Shown: piece after piece, positions 24,806 through 33,672 of the stretch
Layout of the letters: every line of letters starts with the position of its first letter
How positions within the stretch are numbered: the stretch's first letter is position 1
Assembly: GCA_038521345.1 (NCBI GenBank)
Contig: JBCBKU010000004.1
Location: 1 to 64,000 of the forward strand
Reading direction: 5' to 3'
Source of the DNA: JBCBKU01 sp038521345
GTDB taxonomy: Bacteria; Pseudomonadota; Alphaproteobacteria; Rhodobacterales; Rhodobacteraceae
Length of the DNA: 64,000 nucleotides
Translations under genes and position numbers: made by a program
Notes under the pieces: model-generated
What the model saw: only the letters and a program-made list of their open reading frames with translations
Database searches by the model: none
What the model was told of the DNA's origin: nothing

Positions 24806-25396
24806 ATGTCACACGATCTTCTCTTCGCCCTAATCGGCTTCGCCTTCGTAACCTCGATTACCCCGGGGCCCAACAACCTGATGCTGATGGCCTCGGGCGC
24901 GAATTTCGGGTTCATGCGATCGGTCCCGCATATGCTTGGGATCGGGATCGGGTTCACGATCATGGTGCTTTTGGTCGGCGTGGGGCTTTTGGGGCTCTTC
25001 GATGCGTGGCCGCCGAGCTACACGGTGCTCAAGGCCGTTTCGGTCGCTTACCTTCTCTGGCTTGCCTGGAAGATCGCCCGTGCCGGGGCACCCGGAAACG
25101 GATCGGCCGAAACACGTCCGATCACCTTTCTCCAGGCCGCCGCGTTCCAGTGGGTCAACCCCAAAGCCTGGACGATGGCCCTGACCGCAACATCGGTCTA
25201 TGCCGAACCGCACACGCTGACGGCAATTGCGGTGGTGGCAATGGTCTTCGGCGCCATCAACCTGCCCACGGTGTCGACATGGACCCTTCTGGGGCAGGGA
25301 CTTCGCCGGTTTCTGACCGATCCCGCCCGGCTCAGGCTGTTCAACTGGACGATGGCAGCGCTTTTGATCGCCTCTCTTATCCCTGTGCTCGTCTAG
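24806..25396 (+). CDS. LysE-family amino acid exporter
   Basis: A 196-residue inner-membrane protein of the LysE/RhtB family with about six helices. The conserved N-terminal stretch ITPGPNNLMLMASGANFGF is present and is the family signature, followed by GIGIGFTIMVLLVGVGL and WVNPKAWTMALTA. It exports amino acids or related metabolites when the cell has an excess. The divergent Lrp-type regulator is the probable controller. Start ATG at 24806; there is only a weak ribosome site. It ends in a TAG that overlaps CTAG. Confidence 0.92.
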   Translation: MSHDLLFALIGFAFVTSITPGPNNLMLMASGANFGFMRSVPHMLGIGIGFTIMVLLVGVGLLGLFDAWPPSYTVLKAVSVAYLLWLAWKIARAGAPGNGSAETRPITFLQAAAFQWVNPKAWTMALTATSVYAEPHTLTAIAVVAMVFGAINLPTVSTWTLLGQGLRRFLTDPARLRLFNWTMAALLIASLIPVLV

Positions 25397-25579
25397 CGCG
25401 ACGCAAGCCAGAATTCGGCGCGGTCCGGGCGATCAAAGTGTCGAAGCTTTGCGCCGGCGCTGTCATCATGCGTCGCATTGCACAGCCCTGCCCTGCGGGC
25501 TCGGCTTGTGCCCCACATGAGGGGAAGTCCAGGGCCAAGACCCCCGTGACCGGACGAGACCTTCGCGGTAGGCAGGGGC

Positions 25580-27358
25580 ATGACCCAAGATCAAACCATC
25601 CTCTTCGCGCTCTTTGCTGCCGTCTTCGGCCTCCTTCTTTGGGGTCGCGTCCGCTACGATATCGTGGCCTTCGGCGCGCTCATGACCGGGGTCGTGGCCG
25701 GGGTGGTGCCTTCGTCGGACGCGTTTTCCGGGTTTGGTCATCCCGCGACGCTGGTCGTCGCACTCGTCCTGATCGTCTCCGCCGGCCTCGTGCGCTCCGG
25801 TGCGGTCTATCTGATCACCCGCACCATGATCGACGCGGCCCGCCCCCTCGGCGCCCATATCGCGATCATGGGCTCGGTCGGCGGCGTGCTGTCGGCCTTC
25901 ATGAACAACGTGGCGGCACTGGCCCTCTTCATGCCGATCGACATTCAGACCGCCCGAAAGGCCGGGCGCGCGCCCGGCCTGTCGCTGATGCCGCTGTCCT
26001 TCGCGACAATCCTCGGTGGCATGGTCACGCTGATCGGGACGCCGTCGAACATCATCATCGCTACCATCCGCGAAGACATCCTCGGAAGCCCCTTCGCCAT
26101 GTTCGACTTCGCGCCGGTCGGGGGCATCACCGCCCTCGTGGGGCTGGCCTTCGTGGCCCTTGTGGGATGGCGGCTGATCCCAGGCGGGGATGGCGTGCAG
26201 GCCGCCTCGGCCATGGACGATATTGCCGCCTATGTGGCGGAACTGACCATCCCTGATGGCTCCAAGCAAGTCGGGCGCCGGCTGGCGGATCTCTATGACG
26301 CCGCCGAAGCGGCGGATGTGGCGATCCTCGGGCTGGTGCGGGGTGGCAAGCGCCTTTACGGGACCCAGAGAAACGCCACGCTCGCAGCGGGCGACGCAAT
26401 CGTCATCGAAGCCCGCCCCGATGCGCTCGACGAATTCCGTTCGGCGCTTGCTCTGGACTTCGCCGACAAGGGACGGGAGGCCAAGCTCCGCTCGGAAAAC
26501 GATGGCCTGGCGGTCACCGAGGTGGTCGTGCCCCAGGGCGCACGCATCGCAGGGCGCACGGCCCAGGCGGTTGGCCTTTCCTGGCGGAAACGCACCGTGC
26601 TGCTCGGGATCTCACGCCGTGGCCGGCGGATCACCAGCCAAGTGCGGAAGACCCCGATCAAGGCGGGCGACATCCTGTTGCTCCTGACGCCCGAGCGCGA
26701 TGCCGGAGACGTCACCGAATGGCTGGGTGCCCTGCCGTTGGCCGAGCGCGGATTGGCGGTCACCGACAACAGCAAGGTCTGGCTGGCGATCGGCCTGTTC
26801 GCGGCCGCCGTGGGCGCAGCGGCGGCAGGGCTGGTGTACCTCCCCGTGGCACTTGGCATCGTGGTCGTGGCCTACACGCTTCTCCGTGTCCTGCCGCTGG
26901 CGGAGATCTACGACCATGTCGAATGGCCAGTCGTGGTGCTATTGGGCTCGATGATTCCGCTTGGGGCCGCTCTCGAAACCACGGGCGGCACAGACCTGAT
27001 TGCCGGGGGCCTTGTCAGCCTGTCGGCGGGCCTGCCCGCCTGGGCGGTCATGACCCTGCTTCTCGTCGTCACGATGACGCTTTCGGATATCCTGAACAAC
27101 ACGGCCACGGCCATCGTCGCCGCCCCGGTGGCGATCGAGATGGCGACCCGGCTCGGCGTCAATCCCGACGCTTTCTTAATGGCCGTGGCCATTGGCGCGG
27201 CCTGTGCGTTCCTCACCCCGATCGGTCACAAGAACAACACTCTGATCCTCGGGCCCGGGGGCTACCGGTTTGGTGATTACTGGCGAATGGGCCTGCCCTT
27301 GGAGATCCTCGTGATCATCGTCTCCGTCCCCGCCATTCTTCTGGTCTGGGGCCTTTGA
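25580..27358 (+). CDS. SLC13/DASS-family carrier with two RCK_C regulatory domains
   Basis: A 592-residue inner-membrane transporter. The carrier core is split by a cytoplasmic insert: helices at about 1-205, two RCK_C (TrkA-C-like) modules at about 210-400 (LYDAAEAADVAILGLVRGG and IAGRTAQAVGLSW), then helices to the end. The two signature loops are SAFMNNVAALALFMPI with GGMVTLIGTPSNIIIA, and LNNTATAIVAAPVAI with CAFLTPIGHKNNTLI. Related proteins move sulfate, dicarboxylates or citrate with sodium. The RCK_C domains suggest gating by a small ligand. It converges on a second protein of the same architecture 95 bases away. Confidence 0.9.
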   Translation: MTQDQTILFALFAAVFGLLLWGRVRYDIVAFGALMTGVVAGVVPSSDAFSGFGHPATLVVALVLIVSAGLVRSGAVYLITRTMIDAARPLGAHIAIMGSVGGVLSAFMNNVAALALFMPIDIQTARKAGRAPGLSLMPLSFATILGGMVTLIGTPSNIIIATIREDILGSPFAMFDFAPVGGITALVGLAFVALVGWRLIPGGDGVQAASAMDDIAAYVAELTIPDGSKQVGRRLADLYDAAEAADVAILGLVRGGKRLYGTQRNATLAAGDAIVIEARPDALDEFRSALALDFADKGREAKLRSENDGLAVTEVVVPQGARIAGRTAQAVGLSWRKRTVLLGISRRGRRITSQVRKTPIKAGDILLLLTPERDAGDVTEWLGALPLAERGLAVTDNSKVWLAIGLFAAAVGAAAAGLVYLPVALGIVVVAYTLLRVLPLAEIYDHVEWPVVVLLGSMIPLGAALETTGGTDLIAGGLVSLSAGLPAWAVMTLLLVVTMTLSDILNNTATAIVAAPVAIEMATRLGVNPDAFLMAVAIGAACAFLTPIGHKNNTLILGPGGYRFGDYWRMGLPLEILVIIVSVPAILLVWGL

Positions 27359-27452
27359 CGAAAAGGCGAAGATGACGGAAAGCCCGGTGCCGCGCGCGGC
27401 CCGAGGAGGAGGCGCAGCCGACGACGAGAGAAGGGGCGTGCGCCGGAGGCGC

Positions 27453-29237
27453 TCAGTTCGTCAACGGCCAGATCAGGGGGATGAGCGCCGAGGCCAGAAG
27501 CCCCACACTGAGATTGAGCGGGATACCCACCTTGAGAAAGTCGGTGAACTTGTAGCCACCCGGCCCGTAGACGAGCATGTTTGTCTGATAGCCGACCGGT
27601 GTCGCAAAGCTCGCCGAAGCTGCGACCATGACCGCGATCACGAGCGGACGTGGATCGATCCCCAAGGCGGCGGCGAGCCCGATCGCCACCGGCGTGACCA
27701 CCACGGCGACCGCGTTGTTGGACACAAGTTCGGTCAGGACCGAGGTCAGGAGGTAGATCGACCAGACCAGCAGAAACGGCGGCAACCCGGCCAGGTAAGG
27801 TGCGAATGCGTCGACGATCAGCGCCACGGCACCCGATGCTTCAAGCGCCGCCCCCACCGAAAGCATCGCAAAGATCAGGGCGAGGAGCCGCCCGTCGATG
27901 GTCCCGAAGGCCTCGTCGGCGTCGATGCATCGTGTAAAAAGCACGACAGCGACAGCGACGACGGCAAGCGCAAGGATCGGCGCCACGCCGAGCGCCGCAA
28001 GGCCCACGAGACCGAGAAGGGCCCCGATCGCCACTGGTGCATGGCGGCGGCGATAGGCGCGTTCGGTCGGCTGCGCGATATCCACAAGACCCATGTCCTG
28101 GGCAAGGCGGCGGATGTCGTCCGGCGCCCCTTCGAGAAGGAGAGTGTCGCCGACACGCACCACAATGTCGTCAAGTTGGCGACCGATATTCTGGCTGCGC
28201 CGATGCACGGCCAGCGGATACACACCATAGCGCCGCCGGAGGCGCAGCGCGCCCAGAGATCGGCCGACCATCCGTGCTCCGGGCGTGATCAGGACCTCGA
28301 CCGTCGTTGTCGCCACCGACGAGAGCCGTTCCACCGTCCGCAGGGCCTTCGACGCCTGCATTTCAAGAAGATCGGCCATGGCGGTGCGCAACACCACACG
28401 GTCACCGGCCTCCAGCATGACCGCGCCCAAATCCCGGCGAAGCGATGCGTCGCCGCGCAGAACATCGATTACCCGCACACCCTCGCGGCGGAAGAGATCA
28501 ACTTGGGTCACGGGGGCCCCGATCAGCGCCGATCCCTCCGGAACCGCGACCTCGGTGAAGAACCGCATGCGGGACCGACTGGACAGAAGATCGGCCATGC
28601 TGTCGCGTTCGGGCAGAAGCTTGGGCGCGATGAACCGCAGATAGATCATGCCCCAGAAGACCAGAACCACGGCCAGCGGCGTGACCTCGAAAATGGAAAA
28701 CGGGGCCAGCCCGTTCGCCCGCGCCACCCCGTCGACAAGAAGGTTTGTCGACGTCCCGATCAAGGTGAGCGTCCCACCGAGGATGGCGGCGTAGGACAAA
28801 GGAATCAGCAGCTTCGAAGCAGGCCGTTTGAGCCGTTTCGCCATCTGGACGAAGACGGGGATCATCACGACCACAACCGGCGTGTTCGAGACGATCGCCG
28901 AGGCCAGCGTCGCGAACCCGAGAAGCGCGATAATCGCGACCAGAGGACGCTTTTCCGCGCGGGCCTCGGCGAAGGCGGTAAAGGTGGCGAGCGCTCCGGA
29001 TCGTACAAGTGCGGCCATGACGATAAACATCGCGGCGATGGTCCAAGGCGCCGGGTTCGCAAACGTGGCCAGAGCCGCCTCATAGGGCAGCACACCCGTC
29101 ACAAGCAGAACAGTTGCCCCGCCGAGAGCCACGACTTCAGTCGGATAGGTCTCGCGGACGAAGAGGACGAACATCGCCAGAACGACGCCAAGCGCCAAGA
29201 GGGCCTCGGCCGTGGGCGAAAGGCTCAGAATATCCAT
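27453..29237 (-). CDS. SLC13/DASS-family carrier with two RCK_C regulatory domains (second copy)
   Basis: A 594-residue transporter with the same layout as the facing gene: hydrophobic core, two RCK_C modules (about 200-375), hydrophobic core. Signature loops are IVSNTPVVVVMIPV with GGTLTLIGTSTNLLVDG, and SNNAVAVVVTPVAI with SFATPVGYQTNMLVYGPGG. The two differ clearly in sequence, so they are probably old paralogs rather than a recent duplication, with different substrates. It lies 168 bases downstream of the YmdB-family gene. Sulfate or a dicarboxylate is the usual kind of substrate, but I cannot tell which. Confidence 0.9.
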   Translation of the reverse strand: MDILSLSPTAEALLALGVVLAMFVLFVRETYPTEVVALGGATVLLVTGVLPYEAALATFANPAPWTIAAMFIVMAALVRSGALATFTAFAEARAEKRPLVAIIALLGFATLASAIVSNTPVVVVMIPVFVQMAKRLKRPASKLLIPLSYAAILGGTLTLIGTSTNLLVDGVARANGLAPFSIFEVTPLAVVLVFWGMIYLRFIAPKLLPERDSMADLLSSRSRMRFFTEVAVPEGSALIGAPVTQVDLFRREGVRVIDVLRGDASLRRDLGAVMLEAGDRVVLRTAMADLLEMQASKALRTVERLSSVATTTVEVLITPGARMVGRSLGALRLRRRYGVYPLAVHRRSQNIGRQLDDIVVRVGDTLLLEGAPDDIRRLAQDMGLVDIAQPTERAYRRRHAPVAIGALLGLVGLAALGVAPILALAVVAVAVVLFTRCIDADEAFGTIDGRLLALIFAMLSVGAALEASGAVALIVDAFAPYLAGLPPFLLVWSIYLLTSVLTELVSNNAVAVVVTPVAIGLAAALGIDPRPLVIAVMVAASASFATPVGYQTNMLVYGPGGYKFTDFLKVGIPLNLSVGLLASALIPLIWPLTN

Positions 29238-29405
29238 ATGCGCTCGTCGGTTCCCTGGCCCGCGTCAGCCGGTATCATCGCGGGTCGCGCGCGCCCCCGC
29301 AAGTCACCCCTTGGTACCGGCACCCCCGGGCCGGTGTTTCCGGAACCAATACCGCGCCGAGGTAGTCCATTGCGACCTGGACAGGCGTCTCGTCCGCGGC
29401 CCGTC

Positions 29406-30218
29406 TCAGGGTCCGGCCTGCTGGAGACGCCCCCCGACCCGTATCGGGTGGATGGCCCGTGCAAGACCGGTCCGGTCATCGGTTTCGATCAACGCGCCGG
29501 CCAGCGTCGCCTCGCCCGCGGCGGGCGTGAACCGTTCGCGCGACATTCCCGTGACGAACCGGCGCATCGGTTCGGCCCGGTCCATCCCGATCACCGACAG
29601 GTAATCGCCGCACATCCCGGCATCGGTCTGATAGGCGGTGCCACCCGGCAAAAGGGCCGCGTCCGCCGTTGGCACATGGGTATGCGTGCCGATCACCGCC
29701 GAGGCCCGTCCATCGCAAAAATGTCCCATCGCCATCTTTTCGGACGTGGCTTCGCAGTGGATGTCGATGAGGCTTGCCTGAACCAGGCCTCCGGGTTTGT
29801 GGGTCTTCAGGACTGCGTCTACGCCAGAGAACGGATCGGCGAAGGGACGTTTCATGAAGACCTGGCCGAGGACCTGCGCGACGAGCACCTTTCTCCCACC
29901 CGGGGCATCGAACACCCGCGCTCCGCGGCCCGGGGCATCCTTGGCGAAGTTCAGCGGCCGAATGATGCGCGGTTCGTCTTCGATGAAGCGCAGCATGTCC
30001 TTTTGATCGAAGGCGTGGTCGCCGAGCGTGATCGCATCAGCACCGGCCGCCAGAAGGGCGCGGGCGTGATCGGCCGAGAGGCCATGACCCGAAGTGGCGT
30101 TTTCGCCGTTGATCACCGTGAAGTCGATCCGCCAGTCCGCCTTGAGCGCCCCGAGCCGCTCGCATACCGCCGTTCGCCCCGACCGGCCCATAACATCGCC
30201 GAGAAAGAGAAGTCGCAT
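29406..30218 (-). CDS. YmdB-family metallophosphoesterase
   Basis: A 270-residue calcineurin-like phosphoesterase of the YmdB type; in Bacillus YmdB hydrolyses 2',3'-cyclic nucleotides and affects biofilm and motility. Seen are MRLLFLGDVMGRSGR, INGENATSGHGLS, TLGDHAFDQKD, DIHCEATSEK and a GTHTHVPTADA motif, which together supply the binuclear metal ligands. The gene is encoded 54 bases after 5-formyl-THF cyclo-ligase on the same strand, with which it probably forms an operon. Length and start are typical. Confidence 0.92.
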   Translation of the reverse strand: MRLLFLGDVMGRSGRTAVCERLGALKADWRIDFTVINGENATSGHGLSADHARALLAAGADAITLGDHAFDQKDMLRFIEDEPRIIRPLNFAKDAPGRGARVFDAPGGRKVLVAQVLGQVFMKRPFADPFSGVDAVLKTHKPGGLVQASLIDIHCEATSEKMAMGHFCDGRASAVIGTHTHVPTADAALLPGGTAYQTDAGMCGDYLSVIGMDRAEPMRRFVTGMSRERFTPAAGEATLAGALIETDDRTGLARAIHPIRVGGRLQQAGP

Positions 30219-30271
30219 GAACCCGGCCTAGGGCCCGCTCCGGAGAAGGGCAAGAACCATCTCGCCGCGGC

Positions 30272-30835
30272 TCACCCGGCGAAGCTGCGCACCCCGGCTT
30301 CGGTGACGACGGCGTCCAAGGGCTGGTCGGTCTCCTCGACGGGCAGCGCCGCCGCCTCTTGCGCGCGGTATGCAAAGCCGACGGCCAGTATTTGGGCCCT
30401 GGCCCGGAGATCGGCGAGCGTCCGGTCATAAAACCCGCCGCCATAGCCGAGCCGGTTGCCACGCCCGTCGAACGCTACGAGCGGCACAATCAGGATCTCG
30501 GGTTCGAGGGTTTCGGGCGATGCGGGCACGGGGATCCCGTAGGCCCCGATTTCCATCGGAGCACCTGCGCTCCAGCGCCGGAACCCGAGGCGCTGTTGTG
30601 GGCCATCCACTACGGGCAGGACCACGTCTCCGTTCCATGATGTCATGACCGGGTCCGGATCGATCTCGGACCCGCTGGCCATGTATCCCGCGAGAACGCG
30701 GCCAGCATGGGGGGCAAGGTAATCCGCAAGATGCATTGCCGCGTCCGCGTCCCGCCCCGTCTCATGCGCCGCCTTCCGCCGTTCGAGGGCCGAACGCCGG
30801 ACACTGGCTTTCAAATCGCCCTGAACCATCCCCAC
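30272..30835 (-). CDS. 5-formyltetrahydrofolate cyclo-ligase
   Basis: A 187-residue enzyme that uses ATP to turn 5-formyl-THF into 5,10-methenyl-THF, keeping the folate pool usable. The family motif is visible: VPLVAFDGRGNRLGYGGGFYDRTLADLR, with its glycine-rich loop and aspartate; only the core GRGNRLGYGGGFYDR is cited as diagnostic. It lies between mgtE and the YmdB-type gene, on the same strand, and the three are spaced 18 and 54 bases apart. An in-frame ATG two codons later could also start translation. Confidence 0.93.
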   Translation of the reverse strand: MGMVQGDLKASVRRSALERRKAAHETGRDADAAMHLADYLAPHAGRVLAGYMASGSEIDPDPVMTSWNGDVVLPVVDGPQQRLGFRRWSAGAPMEIGAYGIPVPASPETLEPEILIVPLVAFDGRGNRLGYGGGFYDRTLADLRARAQILAVGFAYRAQEAAALPVEETDQPLDAVVTEAGVRSFAG

Positions 30836-30853
30836 CCCCGGCCAGACCTGCCG

Positions 30854-32236
30854 CTACAAGAGTACAAGAACGGCAAGCCCGAGGAAGGCAAAAAAACCGA
30901 CAACATCCGTCACGGTTGTAACGAATGCCCCCGAGGCAAGCGCCGGATCCACGCCGACCCGGTCTAGGGCGACCGGAATCACGATTCCGGCCAGCCCGGC
31001 GACGACAAGATTCACGATCATGGCCACCGCGATGACGATCCCAAGCATGGGCATGCCGAACCAGACGACGCCCACCACGCCCATCACCACGGCGAAGACC
31101 GCACCGTTCAAAAGGCCGACAAGGGATTCGCGACGCACGACGCGGAACAGGTTCTTGCGCGTGAGGTCTTTGGTTGCGATCGCCCGCACGGCGACGGTCA
31201 GGGCCTGTGTGCCAGCGTTTCCCCCCATCGATGCGACGATCGGCATCAGCACCGCAAGCGCCACAACCTGCGCGATCGCGTCTTCGAAGACCGAAATCAC
31301 CAGCGAAGCCAGGATTGCGGTGACAAGGTTCACAGCAAGCCAAGGGAACCGTTGTCTGGTCGTCTCGATGGCCCCGTCCGACAGGCGGCTATCCCCGGCG
31401 CCGGCCAGTCGCAGAATATCCTCTTCGTGCTGTTCGTCGAGCACGGCCATCGCGTCATCAATCGTGATCACGCCCACAAGTCGACCATCCGCGTCGACGA
31501 CCGGGGACGAGATTAGGTGATATTGGTTGAATGCATAGGCAACCTCGGATTCTGCCTGATCAGCCGGGATCGTTCGGAACGAGTCCTCGGTGATATCGGC
31601 CATGGCGACCTCGCGCTTCGACGACATCACCTTTCCCAGCGTGACATACCCGACCGGCTTCATTCGGGGATCGACAAGGATCACGTGATAGAACTGCTCG
31701 GGCAGATCGTCATGCGACCGCATGTGATCGATGGCCTGCCCGACGCGGTAATGCTCGGGGACCGCCACCAATTCGCGCTGCATCAGGCGCCCGGCCGAAA
31801 ACTCTGGGAACGTCAGCGAAGCTTCGACAGCTGCCCGGTCATCGGCCTCGAGCGCCTCAAGAACCTGTTCCTGCTGTTCTTCGTCGAGGTCCTCGATCAG
31901 ATCGACAACATCGTCCGTTTCGAGTTCGCGCACCGCTTCTTCGAGCGACTGCACCGGCAGAAACGAGATCACTTCTTCGCGCAGGCCCTCGTCGAGCTCA
32001 GACAGAACCGACCCGTCGATCAGACCATGAGCCAAAAGAAGAATGGCCCGGCGTTCGCCCGGGCTCACCTGCTCAAGAAGGTCAGCGATGTCGGCAGGAT
32101 GGAGCGGCGCAAAAAGCTCTTGCAGGCGGTCGCGGTTCTGCGTCGCCACAGCAAGCAGCACGCCTGAAACAAGCTGGTCCCCCAGCGCATAGGACGCATC
32201 TTTGCGCTCGTCGGTCTGGACTGGATCGTCTGCCAT
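30854..32236 (-). CDS. mgtE: MgtE-family magnesium channel/transporter
   Basis: A 460-residue MgtE protein: a cytoplasmic N-domain with alpha-helical repeats (about 15-125), two CBS domains (about 130-250, for example SPVVDADGRLVGVITIDDA), and a five-helix channel domain to the C-terminus. The pore region includes MPIVASMGGNAGTQALTVAVRA, whose GNAGTQ core is the family signature. Magnesium binding to the N- and CBS domains closes the pore. The start at 32236 is favoured by an AGGAGG ribosome site just upstream, over an ATG ten codons earlier. The cyclo-ligase follows 18 bases after its stop. Confidence 0.95.
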   Translation of the reverse strand: MADDPVQTDERKDASYALGDQLVSGVLLAVATQNRDRLQELFAPLHPADIADLLEQVSPGERRAILLLAHGLIDGSVLSELDEGLREEVISFLPVQSLEEAVRELETDDVVDLIEDLDEEQQEQVLEALEADDRAAVEASLTFPEFSAGRLMQRELVAVPEHYRVGQAIDHMRSHDDLPEQFYHVILVDPRMKPVGYVTLGKVMSSKREVAMADITEDSFRTIPADQAESEVAYAFNQYHLISSPVVDADGRLVGVITIDDAMAVLDEQHEEDILRLAGAGDSRLSDGAIETTRQRFPWLAVNLVTAILASLVISVFEDAIAQVVALAVLMPIVASMGGNAGTQALTVAVRAIATKDLTRKNLFRVVRRESLVGLLNGAVFAVVMGVVGVVWFGMPMLGIVIAVAMIVNLVVAGLAGIVIPVALDRVGVDPALASGAFVTTVTDVVGFFAFLGLAVLVLL

Positions 32237-32376
32237 CGATGGCCTCCTGTTGACGGGAAAAATCATAGGGGAAGCGCGAAAAACATGACAGGCCCGCGGA
32301 GCGATTTACCTAGGAGGCTCTGGGGTTTAGTGTCGCCATGCCCGTGTGGGCACGCAGCCATTCAGGACCCCGCTAG

Positions 32377-33672
32377 ATGGGCCAGACCAACCCGGACATC
32401 TTGATCCTCGGACAGACGCTTGCCTTCGAGCAGGATCCATTTCGCGTCGCCCCAGATGCCGCCGCGCGGCACGAGCGGCAGGGCGCCGTGGCGATCGCAA
32501 ATGGCCGCATCCTTGACGTCGGGCCCGCTGATCGCCTCCGAGCTGCCTTTCCCGGAACACCAGAGGATGACCGCGGAAGCGCTCTCATCCTGCCGGGATT
32601 CATCGACGCCCATGCGCATTATCCCCAAACGGCCATGATCGCGAGTTGGGGCAAGCGCCTGATCGACTGGCTGAACACCTATACGTTTCCCGAGGAAATG
32701 CGGTTCGGCGATCCGGCATATGCGCAGGACATTGCGGACCGCTATCTCGACCTTTTACTGGCCAACGGGACCACAACCGTCACGAGTTATTGCACGATCC
32801 ATCCCGAAAGCGTGGACGCCTTCTTCGCCGCCGCCCGACGACGCGGATTGCGCGCCATGGCCGGTAAGACCTGCATGGACCGCAACGCACCCGACGGCCT
32901 GCGCGATACCGCACAATCGGCCTATGACAACAGCCGCGCGCTTCTGGATCGCTGGCATGGCGTCGACCGACTGACCTATGTGATCACACCCCGCTTTTCA
33001 CCGACTTCCACACCGGATCAGCTTGCCGCGCTCGGTGCTCTTTGGGCCGAAAACCCGGACTGCCTGCTGCAGACCCATCTGTCCGAACAAACCGACGAGG
33101 TCACCTGGGTGGCCGAGCTGTTCCCCGATGCCCGCGACTATCTCGACACCTATGAGGCTGCCGGATTGCTTGGGCCCGGCGCGCTTTATGGGCATGCCAT
33201 CCACCTGACCGACCGCGAACGCGCGCGCATTGCCGAGGTCGATGCCAGCGTGATCCATTGTCCAACCTCGAACACCTTCATCGGGTCGGGTCTCTTTGAC
33301 ATGGCATTGGCACAGCAGGTCCGGGTGGGTCTGGCCACGGACACCGGCGGGGGATCGTCCTTTTCGATGCTTCGCACGATGGCCGCGGCCTATGAGATCG
33401 GACAGCTTCGCGGATCGGTGCTGCACCCCGCCCAGCTTATCTGGCTCGCCACCGCCGGATCTGCGCGCGCCCTCCGACTGGAAGACACGATCGGGCGTCT
33501 CGCCCCGGGTATCGAGGCGGATCTGGTTGCGCTGGATCTTGGCTCCACACTCGCGATCGCCCAACGCGCCGCCCGCGCAGAAGACATCTGGGAGGCGCTG
33601 TTTCCCACAATCATGATGGGCGATGACCGCGCCATCGATGGCGTATGGGTCGCAGGCGCGCCAGTGCGCTAG
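32377..33672 (+). CDS. guaD: Guanine deaminase
   Basis: A 431-residue amidohydrolase that converts guanine to xanthine for purine salvage or breakdown. The zinc site is complete: PGFIDAHAHYPQ, QTHLSEQ, LYGHAIHLTDRERARI and the aspartate in LATDTGGGSS. The region SWGKRLIDWLNTYTFPEE is characteristic of bacterial GuaD. Its TAG stop shares four bases (CTAG) with the stop of the convergent 8-oxoguanine deaminase gene. The pairing of two purine deaminases suggests handling of normal and oxidised guanine, perhaps scavenged from damaged nucleic acid. Confidence 0.94.
   Translation: MGQTNPDILILGQTLAFEQDPFRVAPDAAARHERQGAVAIANGRILDVGPADRLRAAFPGTPEDDRGSALILPGFIDAHAHYPQTAMIASWGKRLIDWLNTYTFPEEMRFGDPAYAQDIADRYLDLLLANGTTTVTSYCTIHPESVDAFFAAARRRGLRAMAGKTCMDRNAPDGLRDTAQSAYDNSRALLDRWHGVDRLTYVITPRFSPTSTPDQLAALGALWAENPDCLLQTHLSEQTDEVTWVAELFPDARDYLDTYEAAGLLGPGALYGHAIHLTDRERARIAEVDASVIHCPTSNTFIGSGLFDMALAQQVRVGLATDTGGGSSFSMLRTMAAAYEIGQLRGSVLHPAQLIWLATAGSARALRLEDTIGRLAPGIEADLVALDLGSTLAIAQRAARAEDIWEALFPTIMMGDDRAIDGVWVAGAPVR

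Noticed and set aside
25397..25579. Possible small gene between the LysE and first SLC13 genes
   Set aside because: No start with a ribosome site and no coherent protein was found in this 183-base gap.
29238..29405. GC stem between the YmdB and SLC13 genes (near 29320-29342) as terminator
   Set aside because: On the minus strand, where it would be needed, no T tract follows the stem.
27372..30431. Very long plus-strand open frame opposite the second SLC13, YmdB and cyclo-ligase genes
   Set aside because: It is the antisense of three recognised genes. The translation is rich in Arg, His and Gly with no domain, as expected in GC-rich DNA.
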